A stretch of 64,000 bases of DNA from the NCBI GenBank assembly GCA_037893225.1, contig JAZGUH010000628.1, forward strand, positions 496,001 through 560,000. The letters run 5' to 3'. Shown here one piece after another: positions 25,695-36,089 of this stretch; the first letter of the stretch is position 1, and the number at the start of each line of letters is the position of its first letter. Source of the DNA: Hippasteria phrygiana (Eukaryota; Echinodermata; Asteroidea; Valvatida; Goniasteridae). Both the position numbers and the translations under genes were made by a program. Under the pieces are notes generated by a model, which saw nothing but the letters and a program-made list of their open reading frames with translations, was not told the origin of the DNA and did not search any database.

Positions 25695-25862
25695 CATCCG
25701 AGATGTTATCCCAGTAAGGGGAGAGGTAAACAAACTCGCCGGCCTGGATGAGCTCAAACAGTTCTTCTTGGTCGCGATCCAGGCTTCTGAAGGGTGGAAA
25801 GCCGCAAAGTAAGATATAGCAGATGACGCCAGTTGCCCACAGGTCGACCTCAAGGCCATAAC
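25695..25862 (-). CDS. DCLK: DCLK exon: kinase C-lobe, helices F-G
   Basis: 168 bp, acceptor TTTAAG|GTTATG and donor GGATG|GTAAGA. After completing a split Gly codon it reads [20 protein letters not shown], then [20 protein letters not shown] and [15 protein letters not shown]. The D-W-G pattern of helix F (DLWATG) and the CGFPPF motif are conserved in CaMK-group kinases. Both phases fit the flanking exons. Confidence 0.92.
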
Positions 25863-25929
25863 CTTAAAGGAAAAGAAAAAAAAAACCAAGATTCATTCAT
25901 TCTTATTCATTATAAATTGAGATTTGTTT

Positions 25930-26003
25930 TTTGCCTCACAGGCTTATACTCGGGTGGGACTCGAACCCATAACCTCCTGCTTACTAGTGCAGACATCGAG
26001 TTG
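25930..26003 (-). mobile_element. SINE fragment (tRNA-derived family A)
   Basis: Reverse complement reads CTGCACTAGTAAGCAGGAGG, then TTATGGGTTCGAGTCCCACC. That carries the box B GGTTCGAGTCC of a tRNA promoter, followed by AAGCCTGTGAGGC. It matches the fuller copy at 26929-27107. Confidence 0.75.
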
Positions 26004-26029
26004 GTTGGCTGATTCGAATCCAATGTAGT

Positions 26030-26094
26030 GATAAGATGGAATTTGCGCCGAGGATGTTGTAAATTTACATCATCCCCGGCGTAAATTCCATCTT
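26030..26094. repeat. Hairpin, 28-bp arms
   Basis: AAGATGGAATTTGCGCCG and CGGCGTAAATTCCATCTT are inverted, continuing inward to TGTTGTAAATTTACATCA. The left arm resembles the sequence that ends SINE copy 26929-27107 (AGATGGAATGTTTGCGTCGG). Confidence 0.8.
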
Positions 26095-26237
26095 CTTACT
26101 TATTCATTACTTAACAGATTTGTAGGACTCATTAATCAGACTCCTGTCAACTCCAGTCACATTATTGGAGCCTCGGATCCAGACTTGATTTATGATGCTA
26201 TTTATGATCCATCAAAATAACAACATTCACCTATTTA

Positions 26238-26431
26238 CCCCTTGACCCGGGGTTTTAGATGGGAGGCGCCGGGGCACCAGGTCGGGTTATGCAGCCAAGC
26301 AAAACGGAAACAAGGGGCTTGTGCAGCCAAGCATAACGTACACAATACCCCAATAATGGATTGAAAGTGCAGAAATTGACACATATTTAATTTTCAACCT
26401 GCACGTATTTGTGTCAACCGTACGCAAGGGG
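26238..26431. mobile_element. piggyBac-like MITE, copy 1
   Basis: Ends CCCCTTGACCCGG and CCGTACGCAAGGGG, flanked by TTA- on the left and TTAA on the right. It shares the interior AATAATGGATTGAAA...GCAG with copies at 29753-29951 and 44163-44375. The TTAA target is the hallmark of piggyBac-type insertion. Confidence 0.8.
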
Positions 26432-26564
26432 TTAAATGTAGTACACAACATTTGCAAACATAAAAATCAAAACTACTGAATTATTAAGAAATACCATACT
26501 AGACTAAGTAAATGGCAGCCTGAAGCATCCTGTGAAATCATGGCACCTGGTGTGCTGTTGTTTT

Positions 26565-26735
26565 GCAACGATTGTCAGCCGACAATCATTGGAAATAGTC
26601 TAGTTCCCCGGCCTGATAATTCCCTTACTCTAAAAATTGCTGCGATTTTTCTCGGGTCAGGGAACCAGACAACTAGAACACATTCGATTTTTCTCTCTTT
26701 ATTTCCCAACATCTATGCACAGGCTTTGCCACATG
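26565..26735. mobile_element. Foldback family, copy 2
   Basis: CGATTGTCAGCCGACAATCA, TAGTCTAGTTCCCCGGCCTG, then GGGTCAGGGAACCAGACAAC and CCCAACATCTATGCAC match copies at 24975 and 37040. The tail is truncated. Confidence 0.75.
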
Positions 26736-26928
26736 TTTAGACACTTGTTATCAAGGGGGGTTGATTTACGTGTATTTTCCAAGATGTTGCTGTTCCCGAC
26801 TGATTTTGGTGGGAGGTATTAAAGTAAAATCTTTCCTTCTCTATTATAACGGTGACACATGAATTTGATAGAATTTTGAAACATGGTGGATATAGTCAGA
26901 AGATGGAATGTTTGCGTCGGGGGATGAT

Positions 26929-27107
26929 GTAAATTAGAACAGAGATATTTTCTCTTTTGCCCTGTCCCGACGTAATATATGAAGCACTGTATACTCGGTG
27001 CTTTCCGAGAGCCTGTGTGAAAAAATTCACAGGCTTACTCGAGCGGGATTCGAACCTATGACTTCCTGCTTACTAGTGCAGACGTCTTAACCACTCGACC
27101 ACCGAGC
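26929..27107 (-). mobile_element. tRNA-derived SINE, family A, fullest copy
   Basis: Read from 27107 downward: a tRNA-like head GCTCGGTGGTCGAGTGGTTA (box A region), CTGCACTAGTAAGCAG in the anticodon-arm position, box B GGTTCGAATCCCGC, then a body AAGCCTGTGAATTTTTTC, CTCGGAAAGCACCGAGTA and ACGTCGGGACAGGGCAAAAG. The anticodon loop has eight bases, so this is not a working tRNA. Other copies lie at 56640-56812 (plus) and 25930-26003. Confidence 0.8.
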
Positions 27108-27160
27108 TTGCCGGGGTCGGCTGGCCGATTCGAATCCAATGCAGCAGCGGGTACAGTGCT

Positions 27161-27225
27161 ATACAGTGCTTCATATATTACGTCGGGACAGGGCAAAAGA
27201 GAAAACATCTCTGTTCTAATTTACA
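27161..27225 (+). repeat. Inverted copy of the SINE A tail
   Basis: ACAGTGCTTCATATATTACG through GTTCTAATTTACAT repeats the 3' body of the neighbouring SINE in the opposite orientation. The two tails therefore face each other across about 165 bp that include the tRNA head. Confidence 0.85.
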
Positions 27226-27479
27226 TTGGGGATATATTTCTTGATTGGATGCTCTCTGGTGTGTGGTTTTCTTTGTCGAGTAAACTTGACATTGGCAAGA
27301 AGCAGGGGTGCTGTGGCCTGCGGAGTAAACTCGACATTGGTAAGGAAAGGGTTAAAATAATGATTTTTTTACAACCACACCCCCCCCCCAAAAAAATGCT
27401 TTGCTCTAAACACTTGCCAGTCAGTTGAGTTTATTAACCCTCCTCTATACTTATAATCACAGCCTATCAAAAACTCTAA

Positions 27480-27540
27480 ACACCAACTCTCACAGTTTGT
27501 GTGTGTTTCAACCTGTCATTTGATAGGTTTTGATCTGTAC
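27480..27540. other. Non-coding intron sequence
   Basis: Intron between activation-loop and C-lobe exons. It holds CACAGTTTGTGTGTGTTTC and a short inverted CTATCAAA...TTTGATAG pair and nothing coding. Confidence 0.4.
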
Positions 27541-27616
27541 AACAACTCAGTCGATTTTGGCCAGGTGCACAGGAGGGTCAAGTTCTAGTTTCAAGAAATT
27601 CTTCCCCATGTCCTAC

Positions 27617-27749
27617 CTGTTTCTGCAAGTATTTCTGGGGCGACGTAAGTGGGCGTGCCGCACACGGTGTAGATGGGCGCTTTAACCTCCATGGCCAGGC
27701 CAAAATCAGCTAGCTTCAGCGCGATGTCACCAGAGGACGACTTGCTGAC
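27617..27749 (-). CDS. DCLK: DCLK exon: kinase activation segment
   Basis: 133 bp, acceptor CATCAG|GTCAGC and donor AACAG|GTAGGA. It reads [20 protein letters not shown], then [20 protein letters not shown] and LAETG. It carries the DFG metal-binding motif, the activation-loop Thr residues in CGTPTY, and the APE motif, and so completes the active site begun by HRDLKPENLL in the previous exon. Entry phase 0 and exit phase 1 fit both neighbours. Residues follow the CaMK-group pattern ([14 protein letters not shown]) seen in DCLK proteins. A minus-strand reading is required; the plus strand has no comparable frame. Confidence 0.93.
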
Positions 27750-28090
27750 CTGATGCCGGAAAAGAAGAGGGAGGAGAAATGAAATATTTCAGACCAATTT
27801 TGTTGTTTCATTTTTATATTCTGCATTTGATCCAAGGGTTATTAGCAAAGCAAACAATGATAATTGGCAAAACCCTGTTGAGAGAAAACTACTTTCTTTT
27901 TTTAAAGATTGCTTCAAGAACCTTGTACACACTGTACAATGTAGAAACCATGCGTCCACAGAGCACATGTACATGTATCATAACTACAAAATCCTGTTGA
28001 TTAATTAGAAAAAAATTCCACAGGTGTAAGTATCATACATGTAGGTATCCTCATTTGCATACTTAACTTCATACAAATCTGTAACTGTTT

Positions 28091-28112
28091 CGGGGGGGGG
28101 GGGGGGGGGGGG
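28091..28112 (+). repeat. Poly(G) run
   Basis: About 21 consecutive G. Similar runs of 15-34 G or C occur at about 39917, 41533, 46284, 46789, 49078, 49122, 50910, 51036, 55338, 55697, 55940, 56159, 57146, 57321 and 60150. Copy lengths in such runs are often unreliable in assemblies. Confidence 0.9.
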
Positions 28113-28255
28113 GCAGAAATGCCAAGTTGTAAGTGGCCCCCAAAAAACAGCTCTTTGAGTGTTAAGTCAAAATTGAAGAAAAAAATAGAATGTTTGTTAA
28201 AATGGGTCTTTAAAATTAGGTTCAGACAAGCGGGCGTAACAGGCTTCGTGAACAA

Positions 28256-29180
28256 AAAATTGATTGTTCACACACTGCATGTATCTTTAAGCGACCATTG
28301 CAGAAAAACAAAATTCAAAAGCAGTAATTTCTTTCACCACTTTCATCATACATGCATGCATAAGAAAACTTTAACAACTTTTGTTTTGACAAAACCAGGA
28401 GTGAGATTGGCCAACAAATTAAAATAATTCAAAGAAATCCACAAAAAATCCACAAGGACTACAGATCAATGTATAGCTTGTATTTGCCTAAAGGCACCCC
28501 CTTAAAATATCCGTTTTTATTGGTCTATATCCACTTTTACAGGTAAAAAAAAACCTTTTAGGACAACACCTCAGGAATTCCAGATTGAAAAAGAGATTCT
28601 TTACAAATTCTGAAATCCCGACAAAAATCCTAAAATCAGGAAAAATCCTGACAAATATCTCACCCCTGCAAAACAGTGGGTTTCCTTAAATTTGAACCAC
28701 CTTAGTAGAGATCAAGGTACATATATGTACAAGGTACATGTACCCCCGTTGTGGGTTAATTGTTTTATTTACATTTGGGCAATTCCATGTCAATGTTCCC
28801 CCGTAACTAAAAGTTTTAATTCATGTTATTGCAATAAAAGAGAAAATAAAACATGTAGTTGATGAACAGACATAAATAAAAACTGCTTGGAGCTGCAGCG
28901 AGCCCATGACTGGGTTATCAACGCCTCAAGCAAGTAAAAGTTGAAAATTCAAATGTGTAACGTCCATGACGTGCCTACAAATGTAACATCCATGACGCTC
29001 ATCTGGAGGTGTTTCCATAATATAGCATTCAAATTCAAATTCAGATAAAGTGTTACCATGTTTGTAATATTAAATAGGAATTACAAAACTTGAGGTTGCA
29101 ACTTCAAAGAGTTTTTGTGATGAATGTTGTTAACAAAAAAAGTGTCCATTTGTTTAATGTCCATGACGTTCACTTCTCAG
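28256..29180. other. Non-coding intron sequence
   Basis: Part of the 5.3-kb DCLK intron. AT-rich with short ACATGTA motifs. No exon or repeat family was recognised. Confidence 0.5.
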
Positions 29181-29191
29181 CTCATATCTTG

Positions 29192-29641
29192 TAGGGCTGT
29201 CCCGAATATACCGAATATTCGATATTCGATCGTTAAGCGAATATTCGAATACCATTTTGCCAGTTCGAATATTCGAAAAGATATATATGCACGTACAGAT
29301 ACGAATCTGATGCTATTTTAATAGAAAAGTTACGGCGCTTAGTGTCAAATGCCGCATTTTTGTCAATCACAATTTTTTGTGGACGGAAGTTTATTGTTCC
29401 TGTCAGTAAAACCCTTGATACAACAGGGGCATGCAAAAAAAAATGCTGTTTGAATGGTCCATAATATCAATCGCCATACATGTACGTAAAACACCGGCGT
29501 GCTTTTACGTGCAATGTAAAAAAAAAACTTGATCGGCGAGTATCGAATATTCGAATATTCGAATATTCGAATATTTGAATATTCGGTCAAACCCAGTTTC
29601 GAATATTCGAATAGTAAATTATTCGAAAATGAACAGCCCTA
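29192..29641. mobile_element. hAT-like element, family 2, with 8-bp target duplication
   Basis: 450 bp, ends TAGGGCTGTCCCGAATATA and GAAAATGAACAGCCCTA, with many ATTCGAATATTCG repeats near both ends. The 8 bp ATATCTTG is perfectly duplicated at 29184-29191 and 29642-29649. An 8-bp duplication plus a TAGGGNTGT end is typical of hAT elements. There is no transposase, so it is non-autonomous. Confidence 0.92.
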
Positions 29642-29752
29642 ATATCTTGTTAATTAAATGGAGCTTTTCTAGAGATTTAGTGTCATGTTCAGTACCACAA
29701 ATAAGATTAACTTCCTAATATAATCTGACTGGTATGTTTGAATACTTTTTAA

Positions 29753-29951
29753 CCCCTTGAGCACGGTATTTTACGGGAGACGCCTGGGTGTCGCGGCGGT
29801 TCTGGCAGCCAAATCAAACCGCTACAATGTGCAGTCAATCGTATCATAAACAATAATGGATTGAAACTGCACAAACGGCGGCCAATGGCGTCATCCGGCC
29901 TGGTGGCACTTTTTTTGTTTGCGTCCACAAACGTCATCCGTACGCAAAGGG
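29753..29951. mobile_element. piggyBac-like MITE, copy 2, intact TTAA on both sides
   Basis: TTAA|CCCCTTGAGCACGG ... CCGTACGCAAAGGG|TTAA, 199 bp. It is the best-preserved member. The interior GGATTGAAACTGCACAAACG is shared with the copy at 44163. Confidence 0.88.
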
Positions 29952-30347
29952 TTAAACAAACAGAGATTGTTACAAATGTAACATCCATGACGGTAGAATT
30001 GCCCACTTCTAAATTCGACTATAATGAAATACATGCCTGCTGCAGAGGAACAATTATAAGACATGCACTCAATATGACAACAGATGAAAGATCTCTATAT
30101 CACAGTACATGCATAGATCTGTATTGTCATAAAACAAAGGCCAATTTCAAACGTGATTCAATTGTTCACTCCTGCAGAACACACATATGCAAATATACAT
30201 GTAAACATCTGTTGTTTCCAATCAATGACATGCATTGTGTGACCACATGGTGCTGTTGCTTTCTCTACAGATATTTGCATGTTTAAAAAACTACATTAAT
30301 GCTATCCATGCACAGCCAGGAATGAATATGTTTGGATTGCTTTGAAT

Positions 30348-30791
30348 TAGTGGTGGGATATAAATCCAGATTTTTTTTAAACACTATTCGGCTTCGATTT
30401 TGGAAACAGGATATTCGAAGACAACTTTAAAAAAAAATTAAGCCTTCCATTTTTTGTGACACAAACTAAAGAAACTCGAAACATCCTCCAATTTGCTCCA
30501 TGGTCTCTGATTGTAACTACATTCACTCGCTAGTGGTCTTCTTGATATATGAATAGCCTGCCCATCCATATTTTTTTTCTCAACATTACAGCTCTGGAGT
30601 GTTTTTGTAAAGGCCTAGTGGTCACTGAATCCTGCCAATTGGGAGGGATTTTTCATGTGGCACCTCGCTCGTCACTTTTTGTTGGCATGACTATGAGCCA
30701 GATGGGAACTTCTGGTGAAATCAGATAACCGTTATTCGGTTTGAATAAAATTAGGTAACCGGATTTTGAAATTTCGGATTTTTCCCACTGC
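30348..30791. mobile_element. Probable hAT-like MITE
   Basis: TAGTGGTGGGATAAATCC-like left end and GGATTTTTCCCACTGC right end are imperfect inverted repeats about 440 bp apart. TTCGG-rich subterminal sequence lies inside. No target duplication was found. Confidence 0.5.
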
Positions 30792-30936
30792 TGCATGTAG
30801 TTTGAACAAGTCTGCTGTACAATGTATATCATTTGATTTGTCCAGCCAAAAAAATTCAAAATATCAGAAAATCTTCAAATTTTCATCTCCCATAAGAGAA
30901 AGCCAAAGGCCATGCAATTAAATGAAAGGCTTAGAA

Positions 30937-31207
30937 CAGGGAATTTATTTTCATTTCACAAAATGTGACAACATTTTCCCACAGTAGGAAAAACCTACAA
31001 TGCCTTTTCACACAAAAGCTTGTGGGAATACATTTCCATGCCTTTTCACACAAGTGGGAAAACATTTCCACGCCTTTTCGCAAAAGTGTGAAAATAATTT
31101 CCCACTTTAATTCGCGGGGGGGAAAACTTGCGTGCAAAATGCGTAATGTGAACTTGAATTCTTTTCACAAAATTTCCCAATTCCCATTCACAGTGTTAAC
31201 TTTCAAT
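30937..31207 (+). mobile_element. TTTTCACACAAGTGG element, copy 2
   Basis: Repeats of CCTTTTCACACAAGTGGGAA with variants, then AATTCGCGGGGGGG, then CATTCACAGTGTTAACTTTC. It is the same order as copy 1. Downstream GCAATGTACTGTA is also shared with copy 3. Confidence 0.85.
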
Positions 31208-31433
31208 TGCAATGTACTGTACGTGTAGACAGTGAGAGAATTGCACAGCACCATAACTTGTCATCATTTCAATTCACATCACCCAGAATCTCCAAAACTT
31301 CAAGAAATTGAAATTCTCAGACTCTACCCATTCACACTTGTTTTCACATCTCTCACTCGGTGTAAAGTGCTGTTACATGCTTTATACATCAGGACAACAG
31401 TGTGCAAGGGACAAGCAGATGATGAAAAAATAC

Positions 31434-31598
31434 TGTAAAGAAAGACTGAGATTGCGGGTAACACCATGTGAAATTAATCTCTTTTAGATGTGTGGTTCTG
31501 AAAAGAACCACTCATCCCGGTTCTTTTCAGAACCCCACATCTTCCTAGAAGAGATTCATTTCACATGGCGTTACCCGCAATCACAGTCTTTCTTTAAA
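31434..31598. repeat. Long hairpin, ~75-bp arms
   Basis: AAAGAAAGACTGAGATTGCG, GGTAACACCATGTGAAAT and GGTTCTGAAAAGAACC on the left pair with the reverse on the right, ending CAATCACAGTCTTTCTTT. The centre lies near 31515. It is probably a palindromic MITE. It sits in the DCLK 5.3-kb intron, so the pre-mRNA could fold here. Confidence 0.85.
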
Positions 31599-32484
31599 CG
31601 ACTTAACTCTTATACGTGGAACTTACCGGACGACTGACAAACTATTTAGGGAGCGAAAGGAAAAAACAAAAAATGAAAATGGAATTGAAGGAATGACGAT
31701 ATGTGTACATGTAATCTATCCGAAACGGAAATCAACATGATCAACAGTGATGTGGTATTAAAAATCAACCAAAGCAATGAGTTGCGTAAATATAACAATT
31801 GAATTCTATAACCCATTTTGGTTTTAGGAGTAGTCACGGAAATATCTCTGCATTTACAACAAATAACTCTGACTTACATGTCAATTGTAAGAAATGTTTC
31901 ATAAATCAGTCAGAAATTGTTAGTTTGAAGCTAAAATTTGGTAGGTGAATAGGCAAGACCACATTTTTCGAGCGTAAAAGATGCAGCATGAATTGGCATG
32001 TGTACATGGTAAGTTTATCAGCCAAGAACCCCTTTTCCCAGTCGTCATGCTTGGCATTTTAGATTAAGTTGTTGATTTCAGAGATTTGTACTCTGATGTT
32101 GGGCATCTGCAAGGAGCTCGAATACCCACAAGAATATGTTTGATATTGAAAAATCATGATACTTTTTAAAAACATTGAAATCACCCAATGCAACTACATG
32201 TACATGTACAAGGTGGTATAGAAGGGTTGGCCACATTCTGAATTGCCGACCCTATGGTTTTCCTGTGCCCAGATCTAAATAGAGGATAAATTTAATCTTC
32301 CACAGACACCAAAGAAATTATCCCAATTTTCAGACCTACATGTACGGGGTTGCTGGTATGCCAAGAACGGGCTGTGCCGCTGAGCGTAAACACAAACAAT
32401 AGGCACCACACTGAATACATGTAGAGTGGTCCATTTTCTGCAATATGGAGCCCACCCCTTTCAGAATGAAGCTTTGTTTGAAAA
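31599..32484. other. Non-coding intron sequence
   Basis: No exon, RNA or clear repeat was seen. A short ACATGTACATGTAC run lies near 32200. Confidence 0.5.
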
Positions 32485-32793
32485 AGCTAGTCTGGTTCCC
32501 TGACCTGAAGATTCCCTGCCGTCTATATCTTAGGTCAGGTAGCTACCACGGTAGTGTACGTCAGTGGCATCATTCAAATTTAATATTCTTGCAAAATCCA
32601 GGATCTGTAACGGGCCTGACAGACATTTTGTTATTGCGAACATCAACGTTATAACAGCCGAACGTTACCAAAAACAAGTTCGGAAACGGGCAGGATTCTG
32701 CCCATTTTCGTCATGTGACATTGGCGGCTACCGGACCTAATCTTCATCAGAAATAGTCAGAATATTTTGGTCTGGGAACCAGACTATAAAAAA
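32485..32793. mobile_element. Foldback family, diverged copy
   Basis: AAGCTAGTCTGGTTCCCTGACC on the left (22 bp, given here as motif TAGTCTGGTTCCCTGACC) and GGTCTGGGAACCAGACTA on the right form inverted ends 300 bp apart. Confidence 0.7.
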
Positions 32794-32809
32794 GCTAGCT
32801 CCATCCACA

Positions 32810-32955
32810 GTATTGATTACACTCCCATTAAAGAACAATATAGTTGAAACATGAATGGATTGAGTATGCACAGGAATGCACGTATAGACGACAACCGGTC
32901 AAGTGGTCTTTTTCAAACCGCGGCTATGGCCTTCATCCGTATTTAATAAGTTAAT
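32810..32955 (+). mobile_element. piggyBac-like MITE fragment
   Basis: AATGGATTGAGTATGCACAG, CGACAACCGGTCAAGTGGTC and GCCTTCATCCGTATTTAA match the right half of the family. It is closest to the reversed fragment at 43795-43890. Confidence 0.6.
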
Positions 32956-33046
32956 ACCTCTAGTTCTAAGAACCATGCTTCTCTTTACTGTTACTTTACA
33001 TGGTACTTGTATATATCTGCAAAAACTTCTCTTACAGGTAACTTAC

Positions 33047-34668
33047 CAGCAAGTTTTCTGGTTTGAGGTCGCGATGGACTACGTTGAGACTGTGCAGGTA
33101 GGCGAGGGCACTAGCCATGTCACTTATAATGACCGCCGCGTCAGCCTCCGTGAACTTGACACTCTCTGTGATCGCGTCAAACAAGTCCCCGCCCCGGACG
33201 TACTCCATCACCAGGTAGATGTTCTCCCTCGTCTCATGTTCCTCGAAGAGCTTGACGATATTGGGGTGGTTGATGTTCTTCATGATCCCGATCTCACTCT
33301 CGATCATGTGCTCCTTGCCCTGCAGCTTGGATTTATCCACGATCTTCATTGCGAAGACCTGCTCTGTGTTCTTCAGCGTTGCCTCGTGGACGTCGGCGAA
33401 GTTGCCATCGCCGATCTTCGGGCCAATCGTGTACCTCCCAAGGATCGAGTCCTTCTCGACAATCTCACGAGGATCCGACTTGAAGTCCGGTTTCTTGATC
33501 TGCTTGCTCACAGTATCACCTTGGTCTTCTGGTGAAGTAAGATCGTGGTTATCACTCATGCCTTCAGGTGAATCTAAATCCTGTGCATCAGAACGCCTCA
33601 TTTCATCTTCTGGTGTCTGTAGTTCTTCCACCGATCCTAACCTTTGTTTCTCTTCTTCCCCTTCTAAACGCCTCCTTTCTTCTTCCTCCCTCCTCCTTCG
33701 TTCCTCCTCTTCTTTCTGTTTAAGTTCCTCCTCTTTTGCTTTGAGCTCCGCCTCCTTCTTGGCAATAGCTTCCAACCTCTCCTTCTCCGATTTCTTTCTT
33801 TTTTCTTCCAAAAACTGCTTCTTGAGTTCCTCTTCTCTCTTCTTAAGTTCCTCTTCCTTCAACCTTAACTCTTCCTCTTTCTTCCGATTTGCCTCTTCTC
33901 TCTCTAGCTCCCCCTGCCTTTTTCTGAATTCCTCATCCTTAAGTCTCATCTCTTCTTTGGTATCAGCATCTCCATCCTCTTTGGGCATTTTCTCCGCATC
34001 CTTATACCTCTTTCCGACTTTCTTTGATTGTACCACCGGCAAACCCCTGTCATCGTCTTCTAAACCACTATCACTCTTACTATCCCGGCCTTTTGTCCGT
34101 CTCCGGTTGCTCTTTGCATAGGGGTTGTTGGGAAAGTTCTCCGAATAAATGTCTACAATCTCTTCCTGAGTCAAGGGGTGCTTGGAAGCTGATGCGATGA
34201 AGACGTCATCAGGGTTCCGGAAGAAATCTGCCACCCCCTTCACCTCCTTCCCTCGGACGGTTAACAGCTTCCGGATCCTGTGGTTCTTGTACTTGGGAAG
34301 TCCAAACGCGTCTGAGATGTCCTGCACGAGCATCTCGTAGGACTGGACGCTCCGCTTGTTCAGCAAGAGTGACACCGTCTGACGCGGCTGGGATCCGGCT
34401 TTGACGATCTTGCAGAGCTTTGGCTTGGAGGGGCTGAGGTCTGGATGGAATGCCCCCATAGACTTGGACACAGGCTCCTTGTCTCGGTGAGACAAAGGTG
34501 GTCTCCCGACTCCAGGGAAGGACAAGGAGACCGGCCCACTACCACCTTTCTTGAGAGACTCCGAACCCCCTGCCGGGCTGCTAGCGTAGGCTGCTGCATA
34601 TTTGCCAGTGCTTGGGTAGGAGTAACTGAAACGGCCGTACAGGTCGCTCTGTAACTGGATGTGTTTGC
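33047..34668 (-). CDS. DCLK: DCLK large exon: DCX2, charged linker, kinase N-lobe
   Basis: A 1622-bp exon between CCCCCAG|GCAAAC and CTG|GTAAGT, encoding about 540 residues in one open frame. First comes a Ser/Gly/Pro-rich stretch. DCX2 runs from KPKLCKIVKAGSQPRQTVSL to DDVFIASASKHPLTQEEIVD, roughly exon residues 83-172. After a basic segment there is a highly charged block of about 105 residues, rich in KEEEL and RRREEE, with almost no helix breakers. Next is an acidic Ser/Pro segment (DLDSPEGMSD). The kinase domain then begins. GRYTIGPKIGDGNFADVHEA is the Gly-rich loop, FAMKIV holds the ATP-anchoring Lys, ESEIGIM holds the helix-C Glu, and HRDLKPENLL is the catalytic loop at the exon end. 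Vertebrate DCLK linkers are Ser/Pro-rich rather than KE-rich. The start codon of the open frame upstream of 34668 is intronic. Confidence 0.95.
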
Positions 34669-34815
34669 CTGGGGGAAAAGTAACCAAACAGTATACATTA
34701 GCGATTTCACAACTCAAGTTCAACGCATGTACCAATGTACGTCTTTACATCTTCAACTTCAGCACTTGTTCAAGAACGTGGCCCTGTTTTATACAGTTGC
34801 TATCACACAGAATAT

Positions 34816-36081
34816 CAGAGCTGTTCATTTTCGAATAATTTAGTATTCGATTATTCAAAACTGGGTTTGACCGAATATTCGAAACTCGCCAATCACGTTT
34901 TTCACGCGTCAGCTGCAACCGCATGCCACATCAGTAAAAAGTTGCACGCAAAGCACACCGGTGTTTTACGTGTGCCGATTGATATTATAAACCGCTTGAT
35001 CGACATTCTTTTGCATATGTGCCTGTTGTATCAAGATCATTACGAATACGAGTACATTCTGATAAACAAGAAACCAAAATCCAGTCTGCGTTTTTGCAGT
35101 AATTATTTAAATACACACACAATGTAGGTGTCAAGGGATTTACGGACGGGAGAAATAAACATCCATCCAAAAATGTTGCAGTTGACAAAAATGTGGCATT
35201 TGACACTGCTAAGCGCTGTAATATTTCTTGTTCAAGTGTTTCTATGTTGTAATAACCCACCCCCTGATTGCATGTGTACCCCCCCACATGTTTGTTTCTT
35301 GTACTCTTTCATTTGCCTTTGAGAATGAACTTGCTTGAGTTCGAAACGTCAGGCCAGCTTATTTTTGGATTTGTATATTTCTATTAAAATAGCATCAGAG
35401 TCCCATCTGTAGGGGTGTGCATTGGAACCGGGTACCCGAGTGCCCGACCGTTCATGTCAGGAATCGGTTCCAGATTATGGAATCGAGTACCCGTACAACT
35501 TTACATTATCTCTTAGTAACTTCCCAGAAAATGAAAAAGAAAAAGTTTCGAATGTTATTTGTCGGGAATTTTCAAAATTAAAACCCGACTACATGGACTA
35601 CATGGGAAACCAGCACAGATTTCATGTTTATGACCGTGACGCTCACGAAAATTGACAATAAAGGGAATTTACCGGTTGTGGTTTTTTGTAGTCTGGGTAT
35701 GGATAAAGAGCCTCGACCAGACATAAAAGCATGCCTCATTCCACAATAAATACAACTGTATAAAGCTTCTGTCTTTTGAGATATGCCGGCGCATGCACGT
35801 ACCGGAACATGTAATGGCGGAGAAGTGATCATGTTTACTGGACAGGCATGATATTTTTCAGACTTTTGTCGGAAATCAGACTTTTGAATCTCCGAGAAAG
35901 ACATTATTGCAACTTCCAGGATTGGAAGTTTTGGGTTAGGTTTCTTCAACGGGTACCCGGGTACCCGTATTTTTTTCAATCGGGTACCCGGTTCTTTTAC
36001 TACCTGTAAATGCACACCCCTACCCATCTGTACATGTATGTGCATTTTGTTCAAATATTCGGTATATTCAGGACAGCCCTA
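34816..36081. mobile_element. hAT-like family 2 element interrupted by another hAT
   Basis: Left end CAGAGCTGTTCATTTTCG, right end GGTATATTCAGGACAGCCCTA. The 8 bp CAGAATAT is duplicated at 34808-34815 and 36082-36089. Without the insert the element would be about 645 bp. It lies in the large DCLK intron, just upstream of the DCX2 exon. Internal frames are not a transposase. Confidence 0.92.
35410..36022. mobile_element. hAT-like family 1 element nested in family 2
   Basis: TAGGGGTGTGCATTGGAACC ... TGCACACCCCTA, 613 bp, with CCCATCTG duplicated at 35402-35409 and 36023-36030. Subterminal CGGGTACCCG blocks match the copy at 23073-23575 and the remnant at 38419-38759. Confidence 0.93.
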
Positions 36082-36089
36082 CAGAATAT

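Noticed and set aside
26929..27107. Functional tRNA gene
   Set aside because: Box A and B are present, but the anticodon loop has eight bases and a SINE body follows directly.
32903..33535. 210-codon plus-strand frame
   Set aside because: Antisense shadow of the DCLK kinase N-lobe exon.
33219..34121. 300-codon plus-strand frame rich in Ser and Leu
   Set aside because: Antisense shadow of the DCLK charged linker (Lys/Glu codons read backwards).
35578..36054. 158-codon minus-strand frame
   Set aside because: Falls across the nested hAT boundary region; no transposase motifs such as a BED finger or hAT dimerisation block.
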